Below, piece by piece: positions 1 through 10,379 of a DNA stretch of 64,000 nt (the first letter of the stretch is position 1; each line of letters starts with the position of its first letter). Source of the DNA: Cylindrospermum stagnale PCC 7417. GTDB taxonomy: Bacteria > Cyanobacteriota > Cyanobacteriia > Cyanobacteriales > Nostocaceae. The position numbers and the translations under genes are program-made. The notes below the pieces were generated by a model, which was given only the letters and a program-made list of their open reading frames with translations, was not told the DNA's origin and did no database searches. The stretch covers positions 905,001 through 969,000 of the forward strand of contig NC_019757.1 in the NCBI RefSeq assembly GCF_000317535.1. Reading direction: 5' to 3'.

Positions 1-502
<502 letters not shown>

Positions 503-1033
503 TCATCTTTGAATGTGTTCAAGATTTTCTAAAGACCATCTTTCATAATAAGCAGTAGATTTCAAAATATCTGCATATAAATTCACTTTTTCTATCTCTT
601 GGAGTGTAAAATTTATAAATGGATCTCGTCTTGTGTAAACACCATCTATATTAAAATTATCAAGCGGATGACCACTGAAAGCAATTAATCCCAGAGGAGC
701 TATAAAATCATTTAAATCTTGAGTGAAATCTTTCATTTCATCTAATGAAAAAGCCAATTTATTTGGATGGATAACCATCATTACCTCGTAATAATTATCT
801 TGTTTAAATTCAGTGATTAAATCCAAAACTTTTGGATCGAAACTAAATTCTTTAGTATAATAAAAGGTCTCAACTTTCAACAAAATTTTACCTTCACGAC
901 GAAATTTGCTTACAAAGGGACAGATAGGCATATTACCAAAAACAGAATTTGGCTGTTCTATAAATTGTTGAATATGCTCTACCATTGTTAAAACAACTTC
1001 ATTTTTATGATTATTGGGCTGATGTTCGCTCAT
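503..1033 (-). CDS. Conserved hypothetical protein with a CPF motif, in a putative NRPS cluster
   Basis: A 176-residue soluble protein without signal peptide or membrane segment. It has an ICPFVSKFRREG stretch near residue 37, reminiscent of the CPF motif of small uncharacterised families that often accompany biosynthetic clusters (DUF1415 and DUF6875 came to mind; neither was checked). The C-terminal part is rich in aromatic and acidic residues. It lies between a fatty acid hydroxylase family gene and the NRPS start on the same strand, so an accessory role in that pathway is plausible. No enzymatic activity can be named. Confidence 0.7.
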   Translation of the reverse strand: MSEHQPNNHKNEVVLTMVEHIQQFIEQPNSVFGNMPICPFVSKFRREGKILLKVETFYYTKEFSFDPKVLDLITEFKQDNYYEVMMVIHPNKLAFSLDEMKDFTQDLNDFIAPLGLIAFSGHPLDNFNIDGVYTRRDPFINFTLQEIEKVNLYADILKSTAYYERWSLENLEHIQR

Positions 1034-1104
1034 AAATTGTAAAATTTTTCAGAGGTGAATGCCAGATGGGAAAATATCAACAGTGAATTAAATATGGATT
1101 TAAA

Positions 1105-2067
1105 TCAGACTGAGTTTTTGCTGATTCTCTGTCTAATTGCTCTCAAAGGCTGTAAAAACATATTGGTGACACTATTAAACAAATTTGATTCTCCATTTGA
1201 TAAACCAAAGCTCAGTTTTTCATAGTTGCTTGGCACGTATAAACTGCCAAACATCCAGTCCCAGAATGCGAAAATATAACCAAAGTTTTTATCATAATGT
1301 TTGGGGTCTACACTATGATGAATTTGGTGTTGTGCTGGACTGATGAAAATATGGCTGATCCACTGAGGATAAGCTAACCAGATATGAGAATGACGCAAGT
1401 TATACCCTGCTAAATAAAAGATAAAAATCTCAAAGCTGACTCCATAAATTAATAGCCCTTTCATCCCATTTCCAAACAAGTAAATCCAGATACCCGCTCC
1501 GAAATTAGTGATTGTAACAATCGTTATTGTGCCTAAAAACATCTCAAATGGATGAATGCGATATACCGTCAATGGTGTGATGACTTCGGCTGAATGATGT
1601 ACTTTATGAAATTCCCACAAAATAGGAATTTTATGAGCCAGAGAATGGTAGAAAAAATTAGCAAAATCACCTAATAATGCTATAAAAAGGCTGAATACGA
1701 TCTGCTGCCATAATTGGGGAATAGTGACTATAGAGGGTGTAGTAATGCCTGTAATTTGTATTAAACCTTGGCAAGTGATATCGGCAATTTTTGCTAAAAA
1801 TAGTGTTGTTGGCACTACGAAAAATATCTCGAACAAGGAAATTAAAAAGAAATATTTGTATAGAGCAATAGATGAAGGATGTAAATAAACTTCTTTAGGT
1901 AAAAGGTATTCTAGAAAACTTTTCTCTTTGCCCCGATTGGCTAGACCAACTATATATAGTATTGTCGCCAGTAAAATAGTTGAAAGCAGATATAACCAAT
2001 AAATTTGCGATGATGCCAAAAATGGTATTTTAAATGGATACAAAATACTGTTCAATATTTCCATCAT
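1105..2067 (-). CDS. Sterol desaturase / fatty acid hydroxylase family membrane protein
   Basis: A 320-residue integral membrane protein with several hydrophobic segments (about residues 22-42, 70-92, 122-140, 178-200 and 206-222). The eight-histidine signature of the di-iron fatty acid hydroxylase superfamily is present: HSLAH at 141-145, HKVHH at 154-158 and HQIHH at 247-251. Members hydroxylate or desaturate lipid substrates using O2. Two ATG codons in tandem (2067 and 2064) can serve as start. It is probably first in a minus-strand run leading to the CPF-motif protein and the NRPS, which suggests it modifies a lipid part of the product. The substrate is unknown. Confidence 0.85.
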   Translation of the reverse strand: MMEILNSILYPFKIPFLASSQIYWLYLLSTILLATILYIVGLANRGKEKSFLEYLLPKEVYLHPSSIALYKYFFLISLFEIFFVVPTTLFLAKIADITCQGLIQITGITTPSIVTIPQLWQQIVFSLFIALLGDFANFFYHSLAHKIPILWEFHKVHHSAEVITPLTVYRIHPFEMFLGTITIVTITNFGAGIWIYLFGNGMKGLLIYGVSFEIFIFYLAGYNLRHSHIWLAYPQWISHIFISPAQHQIHHSVDPKHYDKNFGYIFAFWDWMFGSLYVPSNYEKLSFGLSNGESNLFNSVTNMFLQPLRAIRQRISKNSV

Positions 2068-2934
2068 TTTTGCTGTATTGCTAAAATTTGGCTTAGAGAC
2101 AATTTATATACTTATATGTACTTAGCCGAAAAGTATTGTACCACTCTATTTATATAAAATACTTTCTAAAAGTATAGAAAGCCTTATCCTGTAATTTTTG
2201 TTTAGGTCAAACTATAGACCGCAACTATGGGTTGGGTTGTGAAGTCTATCTGACGTAGAGCTAGCTTGAGTTGATTCTAAGTTAGGTGGCTGACTCATAA
2301 GTTTCCTTTATGACTCATCAAAAACAATCAACTTTTTTAGACTCCGGCAAAACAGTATTATAAACTACTTTTTTTGCCGATGGCTACGTACGCCGTTTGC
2401 GTAGCGTCTCGTAGAGAAGGCATCGCAAAAGTTTTCGGTCTACTGACCGTATATCAAGGTTTTTATGAATATGCCTCACTTAAGTTAACAATGTGATGCA
2501 TTGTACTTTTATCTCAATAAATATCTCTGTGGTCAGTTAGGTGGGCTAATCTCAGATTTTTGCCTTTGATTCCCACTCGATCACTCGGTTGTCAAGGAGC
2601 ATTCCGGTATTTCGGTGTCCTTGCTAGCTGTACGTTGATCAGGAGAGCGATCGCTAATTTTTTTCATCTATTTGAACCATATCTATTGTAGGGGCACAGC
2701 AGTGCTGTGCCCCTACCATGTGGTCTATTTACCTGAAAACCGCTGTAACAAAGTTTAACGACTTACTCTAATAACCAATTGAACAACCCTTCTACAGTGA
2801 GACTGAAATCTCTTTGAAGGTTTCCTTAAAAGGTTCTAGTGGCACTGCTTCTATTTTGCCATTGTACAGATGAAGCGATAGAGGATAACAAGGAGAACTC
2901 CTGCACATAAACGTCCTCCTTTAATCTCTTGTTT
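2068..2934. other. Long intergenic region with dispersed repeats
   Basis: No convincing gene. The region holds a repeat of the GTTTGCGTAGCGTCTCGTAGAG type near 2395-2420, a near-perfect palindrome at 2688-2716, and a phrase TTTACCTGAAAACCGCTGTAA near 2728 that recurs in slightly altered form near 24113. On the minus strand a frame ending in TAG at 2792-2794 reads about 35 plausible residues (LHLYNGKIEAVPLEPFKETF) but has no clear start and may be a gene remnant. Confidence 0.55.
2688..2716. repeat. Palindromic intergenic repeat (14-bp arms)
   Basis: A perfect inverted repeat with arms at 2688-2701 and 2703-2716 around a single base, built on GGGGCACAGCA. Short GC-rich palindromes of this form are dispersed in Nostocales genomes. 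It has no following T-run, so it is listed as a repeat, not a terminator. Confidence 0.75.
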
Positions 2935-3480
2935 CTAACTAACTCCGCGCAGCTTGCGAGTGTTATCAACTAAACTTTGAGCAAATTGATCAAAGCGTTG
3001 GGAAAGTTTTTCATCCAGCAGCTTACCTTCAGGATTGAACGCACCGTAAGCTTGTCCGATCGCAATTTGTTCTGGAATTACCCAACCATGTACCCACCGA
3101 ACGATTAACCGTAGCTCATTCAGGGCGTTACTATTGGATTGACCCCCCAAAATGCTAATCAGTCCCGTGACTTTACCAGAGAGTTCCTCAAAACTCATCA
3201 AATCTAGAGAATTTTTGAGGACACCACTCACGCCGCCATGATATTCTGGTGTTGCCAAAATCAACCCATCGGCGTTACGAACGGTATCGCGCAACCGTTG
3301 CACGTCTGGATAGTCTGGATACTCCTTGGCACCAGTACAAAAGGGTAATTGCAATTGTCGCAAATCCAGAATTTCTACTTCTGCACCTAGGGCTGCTACT
3401 CGTTGCGCTGCTACTTGCAAACCTAGTTGAGTGTAGGAGCCGGGTCTTAAACTACCACCAATACCAACAATTCTCACCAT
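2935..3480 (-). CDS. NADPH-dependent FMN reductase family protein
   Basis: A 181-residue flavodoxin-like protein. The N-terminal GIGGSLRPGSYT (residues 6-17) matches the phosphate-binding loop of the NADPH-dependent FMN reductase family (ChrR/ArsH-like/azoreductase), and a TPEYHGGVSGVLKNSLD stretch near residue 77 is the flavin-contacting loop of the same family. Such enzymes reduce FMN, quinones or azo compounds in the cytoplasm. It stands alone, with the ftsH gene on the other strand upstream. The family is clear; the physiological electron acceptor is not. Confidence 0.88.
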   Translation of the reverse strand: MVRIVGIGGSLRPGSYTQLGLQVAAQRVAALGAEVEILDLRQLQLPFCTGAKEYPDYPDVQRLRDTVRNADGLILATPEYHGGVSGVLKNSLDLMSFEELSGKVTGLISILGGQSNSNALNELRLIVRWVHGWVIPEQIAIGQAYGAFNPEGKLLDEKLSQRFDQFAQSLVDNTRKLRGVS

Positions 3481-3870
3481 AATTCACCCATAAACTAATA
3501 TTTAGCTACTATCACCTGAATTCTTAAAAAGCGTAGTCATTATGATTATGTTTATCTTAGCGATTTATATTGTAGGATGTCAAACTTTTGAGTCTGGGGT
3601 GGAGGGCAAACAAAATTTAGTCAAAATAATTACCGAGAACCTTATTAATTAAGCGTTGGATGCTGGGAACTTTGGCTGATCATCCCTCCGAGGAGCCAGA
3701 TTACCCAAACTGATAGGCTACATGGGGTAACTAGTGGAGACTGGGGAATGCTTTGGTCTGGAAGTTAGACTAGATGAGACAACTGTAATTTCCAGTTATT
3801 GGAATTTCTGCTAGAAGAATAGGCATAAAACCAGTTTTCAGCTGATGCCAACAAACAAAGGGTAATTAAT
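3481..3870. other. Divergent intergenic region upstream of FMN reductase and ftsH
   Basis: The 390 bases between two divergently transcribed genes should hold both promoters. I see no distinct operator, RNA or repeat in it. The ftsH start is preceded by AAAGGGTAATTAAT, giving a modest ribosome-binding site. Confidence 0.5.
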
Positions 3871-5772
3871 ATGACAAATTTTGGGAAAAAAGCATTGATG
3901 AAACAGCGATCGCCAAAATGGTCTGCTTGGACGGGAACCATAGCAGCTAGCTTGATTATGCTGCCAGGAATTTTTGGGGGTACTCCCGCCTTAGGACAAA
4001 AACCAGAGCGTGACTCCTTAACTTATGGCGAGTTGATCCAGAAAACGCAGAAAGGAGAAATCAAAAAAGTAGAACTGGATGAAACTGAACAGACAGCCAA
4101 AGTTTATTTAGCGGGGCAAAAGCCAGATGCACCACCCATACAGGTGCGACTTTTAGAGCAAAACACGGAGTTAATTAACAAACTCAAAGAAAAAAACGTT
4201 GAGTTTGGTGAGGTTTCCTCGGCTAACAGTAGAGCTGCTGTGGGGTTATTGATCAACCTGATGTGGATTTTGCCACTGGTGGCTTTGATGCTTTTGTTTT
4301 TGCGTCGCTCTACCAATGCTTCTAGCCAAGCGATGAATTTCGGCAAATCTCGCGCTCGCTTTCAGATGGAGGCTAAAACTGGCGTCAAATTTGAAGATGT
4401 AGCTGGGGTGGAAGAAGCGAAAGAAGAACTGGAAGAAGTTGTCACTTTTCTCAAACAGCCAGAAAGATTTACTGCTGTTGGCGCACGCATTCCCAAAGGA
4501 GTGCTGTTAATTGGGCCTCCTGGTACTGGTAAAACTTTACTAGCAAAAGCGATCGCCGGGGAAGCTGGTGTACCATTTTTCAGTATTTCCGGTTCGGAAT
4601 TCGTGGAAATGTTTGTCGGTGTGGGTGCTTCCCGTGTGCGTGACTTGTTTAAGAAAGCCAAAGACAATGCCCCCTGTTTAATATTTATCGATGAAATTGA
4701 CGCTGTAGGAAGGCAGCGGGGTGCCGGTATCGGTGGCGGTAACGATGAGCGGGAACAAACCCTCAACCAACTGCTGACTGAGATGGATGGTTTTGAAGGT
4801 AATACAGGCATTATTATTATTGCTGCCACTAACCGCCCAGATGTCCTAGATGCAGCATTATTGCGTCCCGGACGGTTTGACAGACAAGTGATGGTAGATG
4901 CACCGGATCTCAAAGGGCGACTGGAAATTTTAAAAGTTCATGCCCGGAATAAGAAAATTGATCCTAATGTATCTTTAGATGCGATCGCCCGCCGCACTCC
5001 AGGATTCACCGGCGCAGACTTAGCCAACTTACTCAACGAAGCGGCAATTCTCACCGCCAGAAGACGCAAAGAAGCTGTCACTATCCTCGAAATTGACGCT
5101 GCTATCGATCGGGTAGTTGCCGGCATGGAAGGTACCCCCTTAGTAGACAGCAAAAACAAGCGCTTGATTGCCTACCATGAAGTCGGACACGCCTTGGTGG
5201 GTACATTCCTTAAAGGCCATGACCCAGTGCAAAAAGTCACCCTGATCCCACGGGGGCAAGCCCTAGGATTAACTTGGTTTACCCCCAATGAGGAGCAAGG
5301 TTTAATTTCCCGTTCCCAAATCAAAGCACGGATTACCGCCGCCTTGGGTGGTCGCGCCGCTGAGGAAATTGTTTTTGGTAAACCGGAAGTAACCACAGGT
5401 GCGGGGAATGACCTGCAACATGTGACAAATATGGCACGGCAGATGGTCACAAAGTTCGGGATGTCTGAATTAGGGCCAGTCTCCCTAGAAAATCAGAGTA
5501 GCGAGGTATTTTTAGGACGCGACTGGATGAATAAATCAGATTATTCTGAAGAAATCGCCGCCAAAATTGATAGTCAAGTCCGGGAAATTATCAACACTTG
5601 CTACATCAAAGCCAAAGAACTATTGGAAGAACACCGCATACTTTTGGAGCGATTAGTTGATTTGTTAACAGAGCAGGAGACAATTGAGGGCGAAGTATTC
5701 CGCCAAATTGTGACTGACCATGTTGAGGTAGTTGATCAGGTAATTGATCAAAAATTGGCAGTTCCTCATTAA
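3871..5772 (+). CDS. ftsH: ATP-dependent zinc metalloprotease FtsH
   Basis: A 633-residue membrane-anchored AAA+ protease that degrades damaged membrane proteins, including photosystem II subunits in cyanobacteria. An N-terminal hydrophobic segment (about 20-40) and a second one (124-144) flank the lumenal part. The AAA domain has Walker A GPPGTGKT at 215-222, Walker B IFIDEI at 271-276 and a second region of homology around 319-338. The peptidase has zinc ligands HEVGH at 436-440 and a downstream Asp near 514 in AGNDLQH. All key residues are intact and the length is normal. Cyanobacteria have several FtsH paralogues that form hetero-hexamers; which one this is cannot be told from the sequence alone. 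Confidence 0.97.
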   Translation: MTNFGKKALMKQRSPKWSAWTGTIAASLIMLPGIFGGTPALGQKPERDSLTYGELIQKTQKGEIKKVELDETEQTAKVYLAGQKPDAPPIQVRLLEQNTELINKLKEKNVEFGEVSSANSRAAVGLLINLMWILPLVALMLLFLRRSTNASSQAMNFGKSRARFQMEAKTGVKFEDVAGVEEAKEELEEVVTFLKQPERFTAVGARIPKGVLLIGPPGTGKTLLAKAIAGEAGVPFFSISGSEFVEMFVGVGASRVRDLFKKAKDNAPCLIFIDEIDAVGRQRGAGIGGGNDEREQTLNQLLTEMDGFEGNTGIIIIAATNRPDVLDAALLRPGRFDRQVMVDAPDLKGRLEILKVHARNKKIDPNVSLDAIARRTPGFTGADLANLLNEAAILTARRRKEAVTILEIDAAIDRVVAGMEGTPLVDSKNKRLIAYHEVGHALVGTFLKGHDPVQKVTLIPRGQALGLTWFTPNEEQGLISRSQIKARITAALGGRAAEEIVFGKPEVTTGAGNDLQHVTNMARQMVTKFGMSELGPVSLENQSSEVFLGRDWMNKSDYSEEIAAKIDSQVREIINTCYIKAKELLEEHRILLERLVDLLTEQETIEGEVFRQIVTDHVEVVDQVIDQKLAVPH

Positions 5773-5781
5773 TATCTCGTA

Positions 5782-5802
5782 GGGCGGGCGTCTCGCCCGC
5801 CC
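5782..5802. repeat. GC-rich hairpin downstream of ftsH
   Basis: An 8-bp perfect stem (5782-5789 with 5795-5802, GGGCGGGC and its complement) with a 5-base loop, ten bases after the ftsH stop. There is no T-run, so it may be a dispersed palindromic repeat that also protects the ftsH mRNA 3' end. Confidence 0.6.
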
Positions 5803-5958
5803 CCGAACAGGTGAGACTCCTGTTTTACAATAGATCTATTTACGCCAGTAGCTTTTTTCTGGCTATTTCTAACTAATTATTTGCAATTTTATCCATGTAC
5901 GAAAAAGTACAGTAGAGTGTGAAATTGCAATTGAATTGACATATTTTTTGGACAATAT

Positions 5959-7431
5959 TTAACAACGCCGCAACTGCGTTAATAACACCACAATTTCATC
6001 GATTCCTTGCCTGATAACAGTTACAGGCTGTTCAGATTGATTCACCATAATACTGAAAGCTAAAGGCTCATACTGCGGCAAATTCACGTATCCAGAAAGA
6101 GAAACTGTACCTCTCAATGTGCCTGTTTTTGCTTGCACAATACCCTCGGCTGATGTGTTAAGAAAGCGATTTTTGAGAGTTCCACTTTTCCCCGCTACGG
6201 GTAAAGATGCGCGATAGACAGATGCTGCTGGTATTTTTGCCATTCCCTGCAAAGTTTGGATTAAAGCCAATGGAGTCACTAAGTTACGACGTGATAAACC
6301 TGAACCATCCACCAAAACATAATTTGCTGAATCAACTCCCAATTGAGTTAAACTTGCTTTGACAATTTCTAAACCCACATCAGCACTACTCTGATTTAAC
6401 CCTCTGGCTTTTTTCACAGCTAATGCTCTCAGCAATGCCTCAGCATAGAGATTATTACTATTTACATTTGTTTCAGCCAATAATTCAGATAAAGTAGGCG
6501 ATTCTACAGATGCTATTTCCTGTTGATTAGTACCACCATTTACTACCAATGTTTGTCCCAAGGAAATTTTTTCTGCTGCCAAAGTTGTGCGGAAGCGTCG
6601 CAAGAAGTATTGATTAGGATCAATGACTGGCAAATTTACTAAATACGGTTCAGACTGGGCTGTCAATTGTCCTGTAATTCGTAATATTTTTCCCGATAAA
6701 TCGCGGGTAACGTTGATGTAGGTTGGTTGATTTTGGGCAACGGTGACAGACTGATTAATTATTCCCCACTGTTTTGCTTCGTTGGCATCATTCCATGATA
6801 TTTGTGAAACTTTACCCACAGTTTGTGGTACAAGCTTGAAGCTAAAAACATTTTGATTTATAATCAAGCTATTGATTGGTGCGCCATAATCTGATTGGAC
6901 ATCTTCCCATTGCCAAGTGGGGTTAACAATATCCCCTTGAATATAACTATCATCGGCAATCAACTGCTTAATTTCGGTAATACCTTGCTGTTTTAATTGC
7001 TGTGCTAATGATTGTAATTGAATATTAGTTAAACTGGGATCTCCTCTACCCACAACTCGTAAAACACCGTTGCTATTGCTATAAATAGAGGTGCGAAAGC
7101 GAAAATTTGCACCTAATTGCTGTAATGCAGCGGCTGTTGTTAGTAGCTTGAGGTTAGAAGCAGGAACAAAGTATTTCTGTGCATCCCGACTGTAAAGAGT
7201 TTTCCCAGATGACAGGGGTTGTACCATAATACCCCAGTGCGATCGCATAAATTGAGGACGATTGATTACAGCATCCACAGATGCACCCAGTTCAGCAGGA
7301 CAAATTGATTTGCTGGTAGTTGCTGGTACTGCCGGTACTACTGGGACTTGCGATCTAGCTACTTGCTGGTTGATACCAATTTGCGTACCCAGAAACAGCA
7401 GCATCAAGCCAAGAGTAATTTTTTTAGACAT
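5959..7431 (-). CDS. dacB: D-alanyl-D-alanine carboxypeptidase/endopeptidase, PBP4 (DacB) type
   Basis: A 490-residue exported penicillin-binding protein that trims or cleaves peptide cross-links in periplasmic peptidoglycan. An N-terminal hydrophobic stretch (about 5-20) acts as signal peptide. The three active-site motifs of the S13 family are visible: SNLK at 92-95 with the acyl-enzyme serine, SNN at 326-328, and KTG at 436-438. The long insert between the first two motifs is typical of PBP4. Gene order places it downstream of the pRiA4b ORF-3 family gene on the same strand, 157 bases apart, so co-transcription is possible but not obvious. Confidence 0.92.
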   Translation of the reverse strand: MSKKITLGLMLLFLGTQIGINQQVARSQVPVVPAVPATTSKSICPAELGASVDAVINRPQFMRSHWGIMVQPLSSGKTLYSRDAQKYFVPASNLKLLTTAAALQQLGANFRFRTSIYSNSNGVLRVVGRGDPSLTNIQLQSLAQQLKQQGITEIKQLIADDSYIQGDIVNPTWQWEDVQSDYGAPINSLIINQNVFSFKLVPQTVGKVSQISWNDANEAKQWGIINQSVTVAQNQPTYINVTRDLSGKILRITGQLTAQSEPYLVNLPVIDPNQYFLRRFRTTLAAEKISLGQTLVVNGGTNQQEIASVESPTLSELLAETNVNSNNLYAEALLRALAVKKARGLNQSSADVGLEIVKASLTQLGVDSANYVLVDGSGLSRRNLVTPLALIQTLQGMAKIPAASVYRASLPVAGKSGTLKNRFLNTSAEGIVQAKTGTLRGTVSLSGYVNLPQYEPLAFSIMVNQSEQPVTVIRQGIDEIVVLLTQLRRC

Positions 7432-7588
7432 CAGAATAATTCTTAAAACTATTTGATGATGATAACTTAGGCTAGTACTTTTTTAACCTGAGTTCGACAA
7501 AGGTAAATTCACTATTGGCACTAAGCATAACGCACTCCTGCATTAAGAGATATCAAAAACCTGTTTTTTGTGGAAGTTAGATAGTTAA

Positions 7589-8857
7589 CTACTCCTCTTC
7601 TTCTTCCCATTCTTCATCTTCACTCCCATACTGCTGGGGTGCTTCTCCGTGAATTTCTAAAATCTTCGCTTTTTTGCTTTTGCTATCAGGTGGATTAATT
7701 GTTTCTAATTGCACATCAAATTGCCAATTGTCACCAAAATCATAAAGATAAGTCATTCTTCCACCTGGTTCTAGAGGCAAATCACCAATCTTTACTTGAT
7801 CCGCAAATGGGGGATCTTCCATATAGGGATGACCAATGGTAATGGTGCGACCAAAATAGTCTTTATAACTAAACTGATAAAGGTGATCATAATCAAAATC
7901 AAAAGCATTGAGAATCATTTCAGCTAGCCAGCTTAATGGTTTTTTTGCTGGTATGGCAATCCGACGCCAAGCTTTAGCAATAGATACTTTAAAAATATAA
8001 ATACCATCGATGAATTCCTGATGTGGGATAATTAAATTATGCTGCCATTCAGGAAAAAACAATTTAAATTGTGACTGCCATTGCCCAAAAATTACGTTTA
8101 TATTATCTTCTAATCCTTTTTGGAGCGCAATCTGTAATATTAATGGCAACATAATATCGCCCCAGGGTAAGCGTTGTAAACTGGTAATGCGCCATCCTTT
8201 ACCAGCTTGGGGTTTTCCCTGTTTAATAGAGAGGAAGCCAAATAATTCTAATAAAGCAACGTTATGTAGTCCTGGGAAATAATTAATCTCATGTTGATCC
8301 TCATATTTAGCAAATTTTGCGCCTTGATCTGGGATACGTTTCCAACACTGGATACACTTAAATAAATTGCCGAAGGAATCACTACGTTCACCCAAAATTT
8401 CGTTATTTCCCCAAATTAACCAGGCTTCTAATAGGTTGAAATATCGTTCTGTTGAGTTGAGGTTTGACCAAGATGCCAATACATCTGTATCTAATACTAG
8501 ACTTGGCTTTTTACCTTGGTGTTTAACTTCGGCTATGCCAGAACTGCGTAATAATAGATAAAGTCCGTTAATGTAGGGATATGATTTCTGTACGGGGCGT
8601 TTGAGTAGAATTTCAATGGGGTGACTCAATCGAGAATTTAGTTCTGATAGTACTTTCAGCGGCAGCAGGTTATTGACACTACTAACTTCTACCCCTTTTG
8701 GTTGCAAAAAATCTATCAAGGTTTGAAAGTCTTGCAGAATTGTACCAGGATGGCTTTCATTAATGCTGAGTTCTTGCAACAGTTGTTGTTGTGACTCTGT
8801 AAGGGCTGGTAGTTCGGGTTCGAGGATGTTTTCTAGCCGTGCAGATAAGTCTTCCAT
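7589..8857 (-). CDS. pRiA4b ORF-3 family protein
   Basis: A 422-residue soluble protein. The C-terminal third (from about residue 285) reads KVSIAKAWRRIAIPAKKPLSWL followed by an LNAFDFDYDHLYQF segment and a LYDFGDNWQFDV segment, the signature of the pRiA4b ORF-3 / IS1096 TnpR-like domain. The very C-terminus is a run of acidic residues. The first 280 residues are helical and unrecognised. The family is often found near mobile elements but its function is unknown. No transposase lies next to it here. Confidence 0.82.
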   Translation of the reverse strand: MEDLSARLENILEPELPALTESQQQLLQELSINESHPGTILQDFQTLIDFLQPKGVEVSSVNNLLPLKVLSELNSRLSHPIEILLKRPVQKSYPYINGLYLLLRSSGIAEVKHQGKKPSLVLDTDVLASWSNLNSTERYFNLLEAWLIWGNNEILGERSDSFGNLFKCIQCWKRIPDQGAKFAKYEDQHEINYFPGLHNVALLELFGFLSIKQGKPQAGKGWRITSLQRLPWGDIMLPLILQIALQKGLEDNINVIFGQWQSQFKLFFPEWQHNLIIPHQEFIDGIYIFKVSIAKAWRRIAIPAKKPLSWLAEMILNAFDFDYDHLYQFSYKDYFGRTITIGHPYMEDPPFADQVKIGDLPLEPGGRMTYLYDFGDNWQFDVQLETINPPDSKSKKAKILEIHGEAPQQYGSEDEEWEEEEE

Positions 8858-9038
8858 AATTCAAATTGCAAAATCAAAAATTTTGCCTTACGTGTAACCC
8901 TATGCTATTTATACTACGACTTCAAAACTGCTTGGTATTAAATATAGACCGACCCATTGCTAGAGGTGATTGAGTAAACCTTTTACAAGGAGAGTTTTAA
9001 TATTTTTATTTGGTTGTAAATAATTACCTGTATTTACT

Positions 9039-9575
9039 ATGAATAGTAACACGCGCTTACAGATGCTCTTGGCTGATTCACTGATTGGCACTGTGTTGCC
9101 GGAAATTGCTCAACTCAATTTACCCAACTGGTGGTTAGCTGGGGGTGCGGTGCGAAATACAGTTTGGCATTCCATTTTCGGCCCGGAATGTGAGTTATTT
9201 ATCAATGACTTTGATATTGCATTCTTTGATGATGCGGGGAACCGTTCCCAAGAACTAGCAGCAAAGGCAACTCTCACAGCCAAATTTTCTGACTACCTGT
9301 TTGATGTGAAAAATCAAGCCAGTTTTGGGCGTTGGCGTCCTGGTGACAGAACCTACTCTAGTACGGAGGATGGAATTAAAAATTGGCTGCACACTGCTAC
9401 GGCTGTAGGTGTGCGAGTGGATACACAAGGGCAATGGGAATTTTTCACTCCCTATGGGTTGGATGACCTGTTTGGTGGTGTGATTCGACCGACGCCAGTA
9501 CATACTCAGAACCCAGATGCTGATAAAAAAGCCTCCGGGTTTCTGCAAAAGTGTCCTTGTTTGCGATCGCTATAA
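9039..9575 (+). CDS. Nucleotidyltransferase family protein (DUF925 type)
   Basis: A 178-residue protein with WWLAGGAVRNTVWH near residues 31-44 followed by NDFDIAFFD, which matches the GG/GS and DxD metal-binding motifs of a minimal nucleotidyltransferase fold, as in the DUF925 (YhhN-unrelated) group. The later GVRVDTQGQWEFFTPYGLDDLFGGVIRPTP segment is also characteristic of that group. The C-terminal tail (KKASGFLQKCPCLRSL) is close to the usual ending. It is monocistronic, converging with the gntR gene. Substrate unknown. Confidence 0.75.
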   Translation: MNSNTRLQMLLADSLIGTVLPEIAQLNLPNWWLAGGAVRNTVWHSIFGPECELFINDFDIAFFDDAGNRSQELAAKATLTAKFSDYLFDVKNQASFGRWRPGDRTYSSTEDGIKNWLHTATAVGVRVDTQGQWEFFTPYGLDDLFGGVIRPTPVHTQNPDADKKASGFLQKCPCLRSL

Positions 9576-9635
9576 TGGGTTTTATTTCTCTGACAGTATC
9601 CATATATCACGATATATCGGAATAGCGGCGGAGAT

Positions 9636-10307
9636 TTAGGTTTTTGCTTTTTGTTGCAAGTATGCAACTAGCTGCTCGCCGGCGGTGTCAATGTGTCGTT
9701 TCAGCAGTCGGATAGCGGCTTTTGTATCTCGCTTTTGACAAGCATCCAGAAGTTGATAGTGTTCTTTTTGGGAATGTTCTTGGTAATTCATCTGCACCAT
9801 TTGCACGCGGACATAACGGTCAATATTGACGTGCAAGGTTTTAATCATTGTCAGCAGCCGGGGACGTTCAGCGGTAGCGTACAGCGTTCCATGAAACTCC
9901 CAGTTCAATTTTGCCAAAGTTCCCGCATCGGTGGCTTGGTCGGTCGCTGCCAAAATCACGGTGGCTTTTTCTAAGTCTGCTTGCGTTAACTTGGGTATCG
10001 CCAATTGCATCGCTTTCACTTCCAAAGCACTGCGAATTTCACAGATTTCTTGCGCCTCGGCAATTGTCAGCACTGATACGATCGCACCGCGATTGAGATG
10101 CAGTGTCACCAATCCTTCTGCTTCTAGCTGCTTGAGTGCTTCCCGCACGGGAATGCGGCTAACACCAAATTGAGTGGCGATTTCATCTTGTCTGAGAGAT
10201 TGTCCTTCCTGAAAAATACCCCGCAGAATCGCTTCCCGCAAAGCTTCGGCAATTAAATCGGGGGTACTACGTTGTTGGATGTTAGGAGCTAATTCATTTA
10301 AGTTCAT
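9636..10307 (-). CDS. GntR-family transcriptional regulator, FadR/FCD subfamily
   Basis: A 223-residue regulator. The N-terminal winged helix (about 14-80) contains the QDEIATQFGVSRIPVREALKQLEAEGLV recognition region, and the C-terminal FCD domain has the LNWEFHGTLY and KEHYQLLDA segments whose acid and histidine residues bind metal or ligand. The gene is divergent from leuA, 72 bases apart, and two TTGTATACAA-type palindromes sit between them, so it very probably represses or activates both itself and leuA. The effector is unknown; a branched-chain or acyl acid intermediate would be a reasonable guess. Confidence 0.92.
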   Translation of the reverse strand: MNLNELAPNIQQRSTPDLIAEALREAILRGIFQEGQSLRQDEIATQFGVSRIPVREALKQLEAEGLVTLHLNRGAIVSVLTIAEAQEICEIRSALEVKAMQLAIPKLTQADLEKATVILAATDQATDAGTLAKLNWEFHGTLYATAERPRLLTMIKTLHVNIDRYVRVQMVQMNYQEHSQKEHYQLLDACQKRDTKAAIRLLKRHIDTAGEQLVAYLQQKAKT

Positions 10308-10312
10308 AATTT

Positions 10313-10354
10313 ATATTGTATACAATATCCAAAAAATTGTATACAATATCCAAA
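10313..10354. promoter_or_regulatory. Twin operator-like palindromes for the GntR regulator
   Basis: A perfect 16-bp palindrome ATATTGTATACAATAT lies at 10313-10328 and a second 12-bp one, ATTGTATACAAT, at 10336-10347. A 19-base unit beginning ATTGTATACAATATCC is thus repeated directly with a 21-base offset, two turns of the helix. Palindromes with GTATAC cores are typical targets of FadR-type GntR proteins. The pair lies 6 bases from the gntR start codon and 26 from the leuA start, so binding could cover both promoters. Confidence 0.75.
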
Positions 10355-10379
10355 GTAACAAACCCGATGGGAGAAAGTT

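Noticed and set aside
4104-5450. Four minus-strand open frames opposite ftsH
   Set aside because: They lie wholly inside the conserved ftsH gene and have low-information sequence; antisense shadows.
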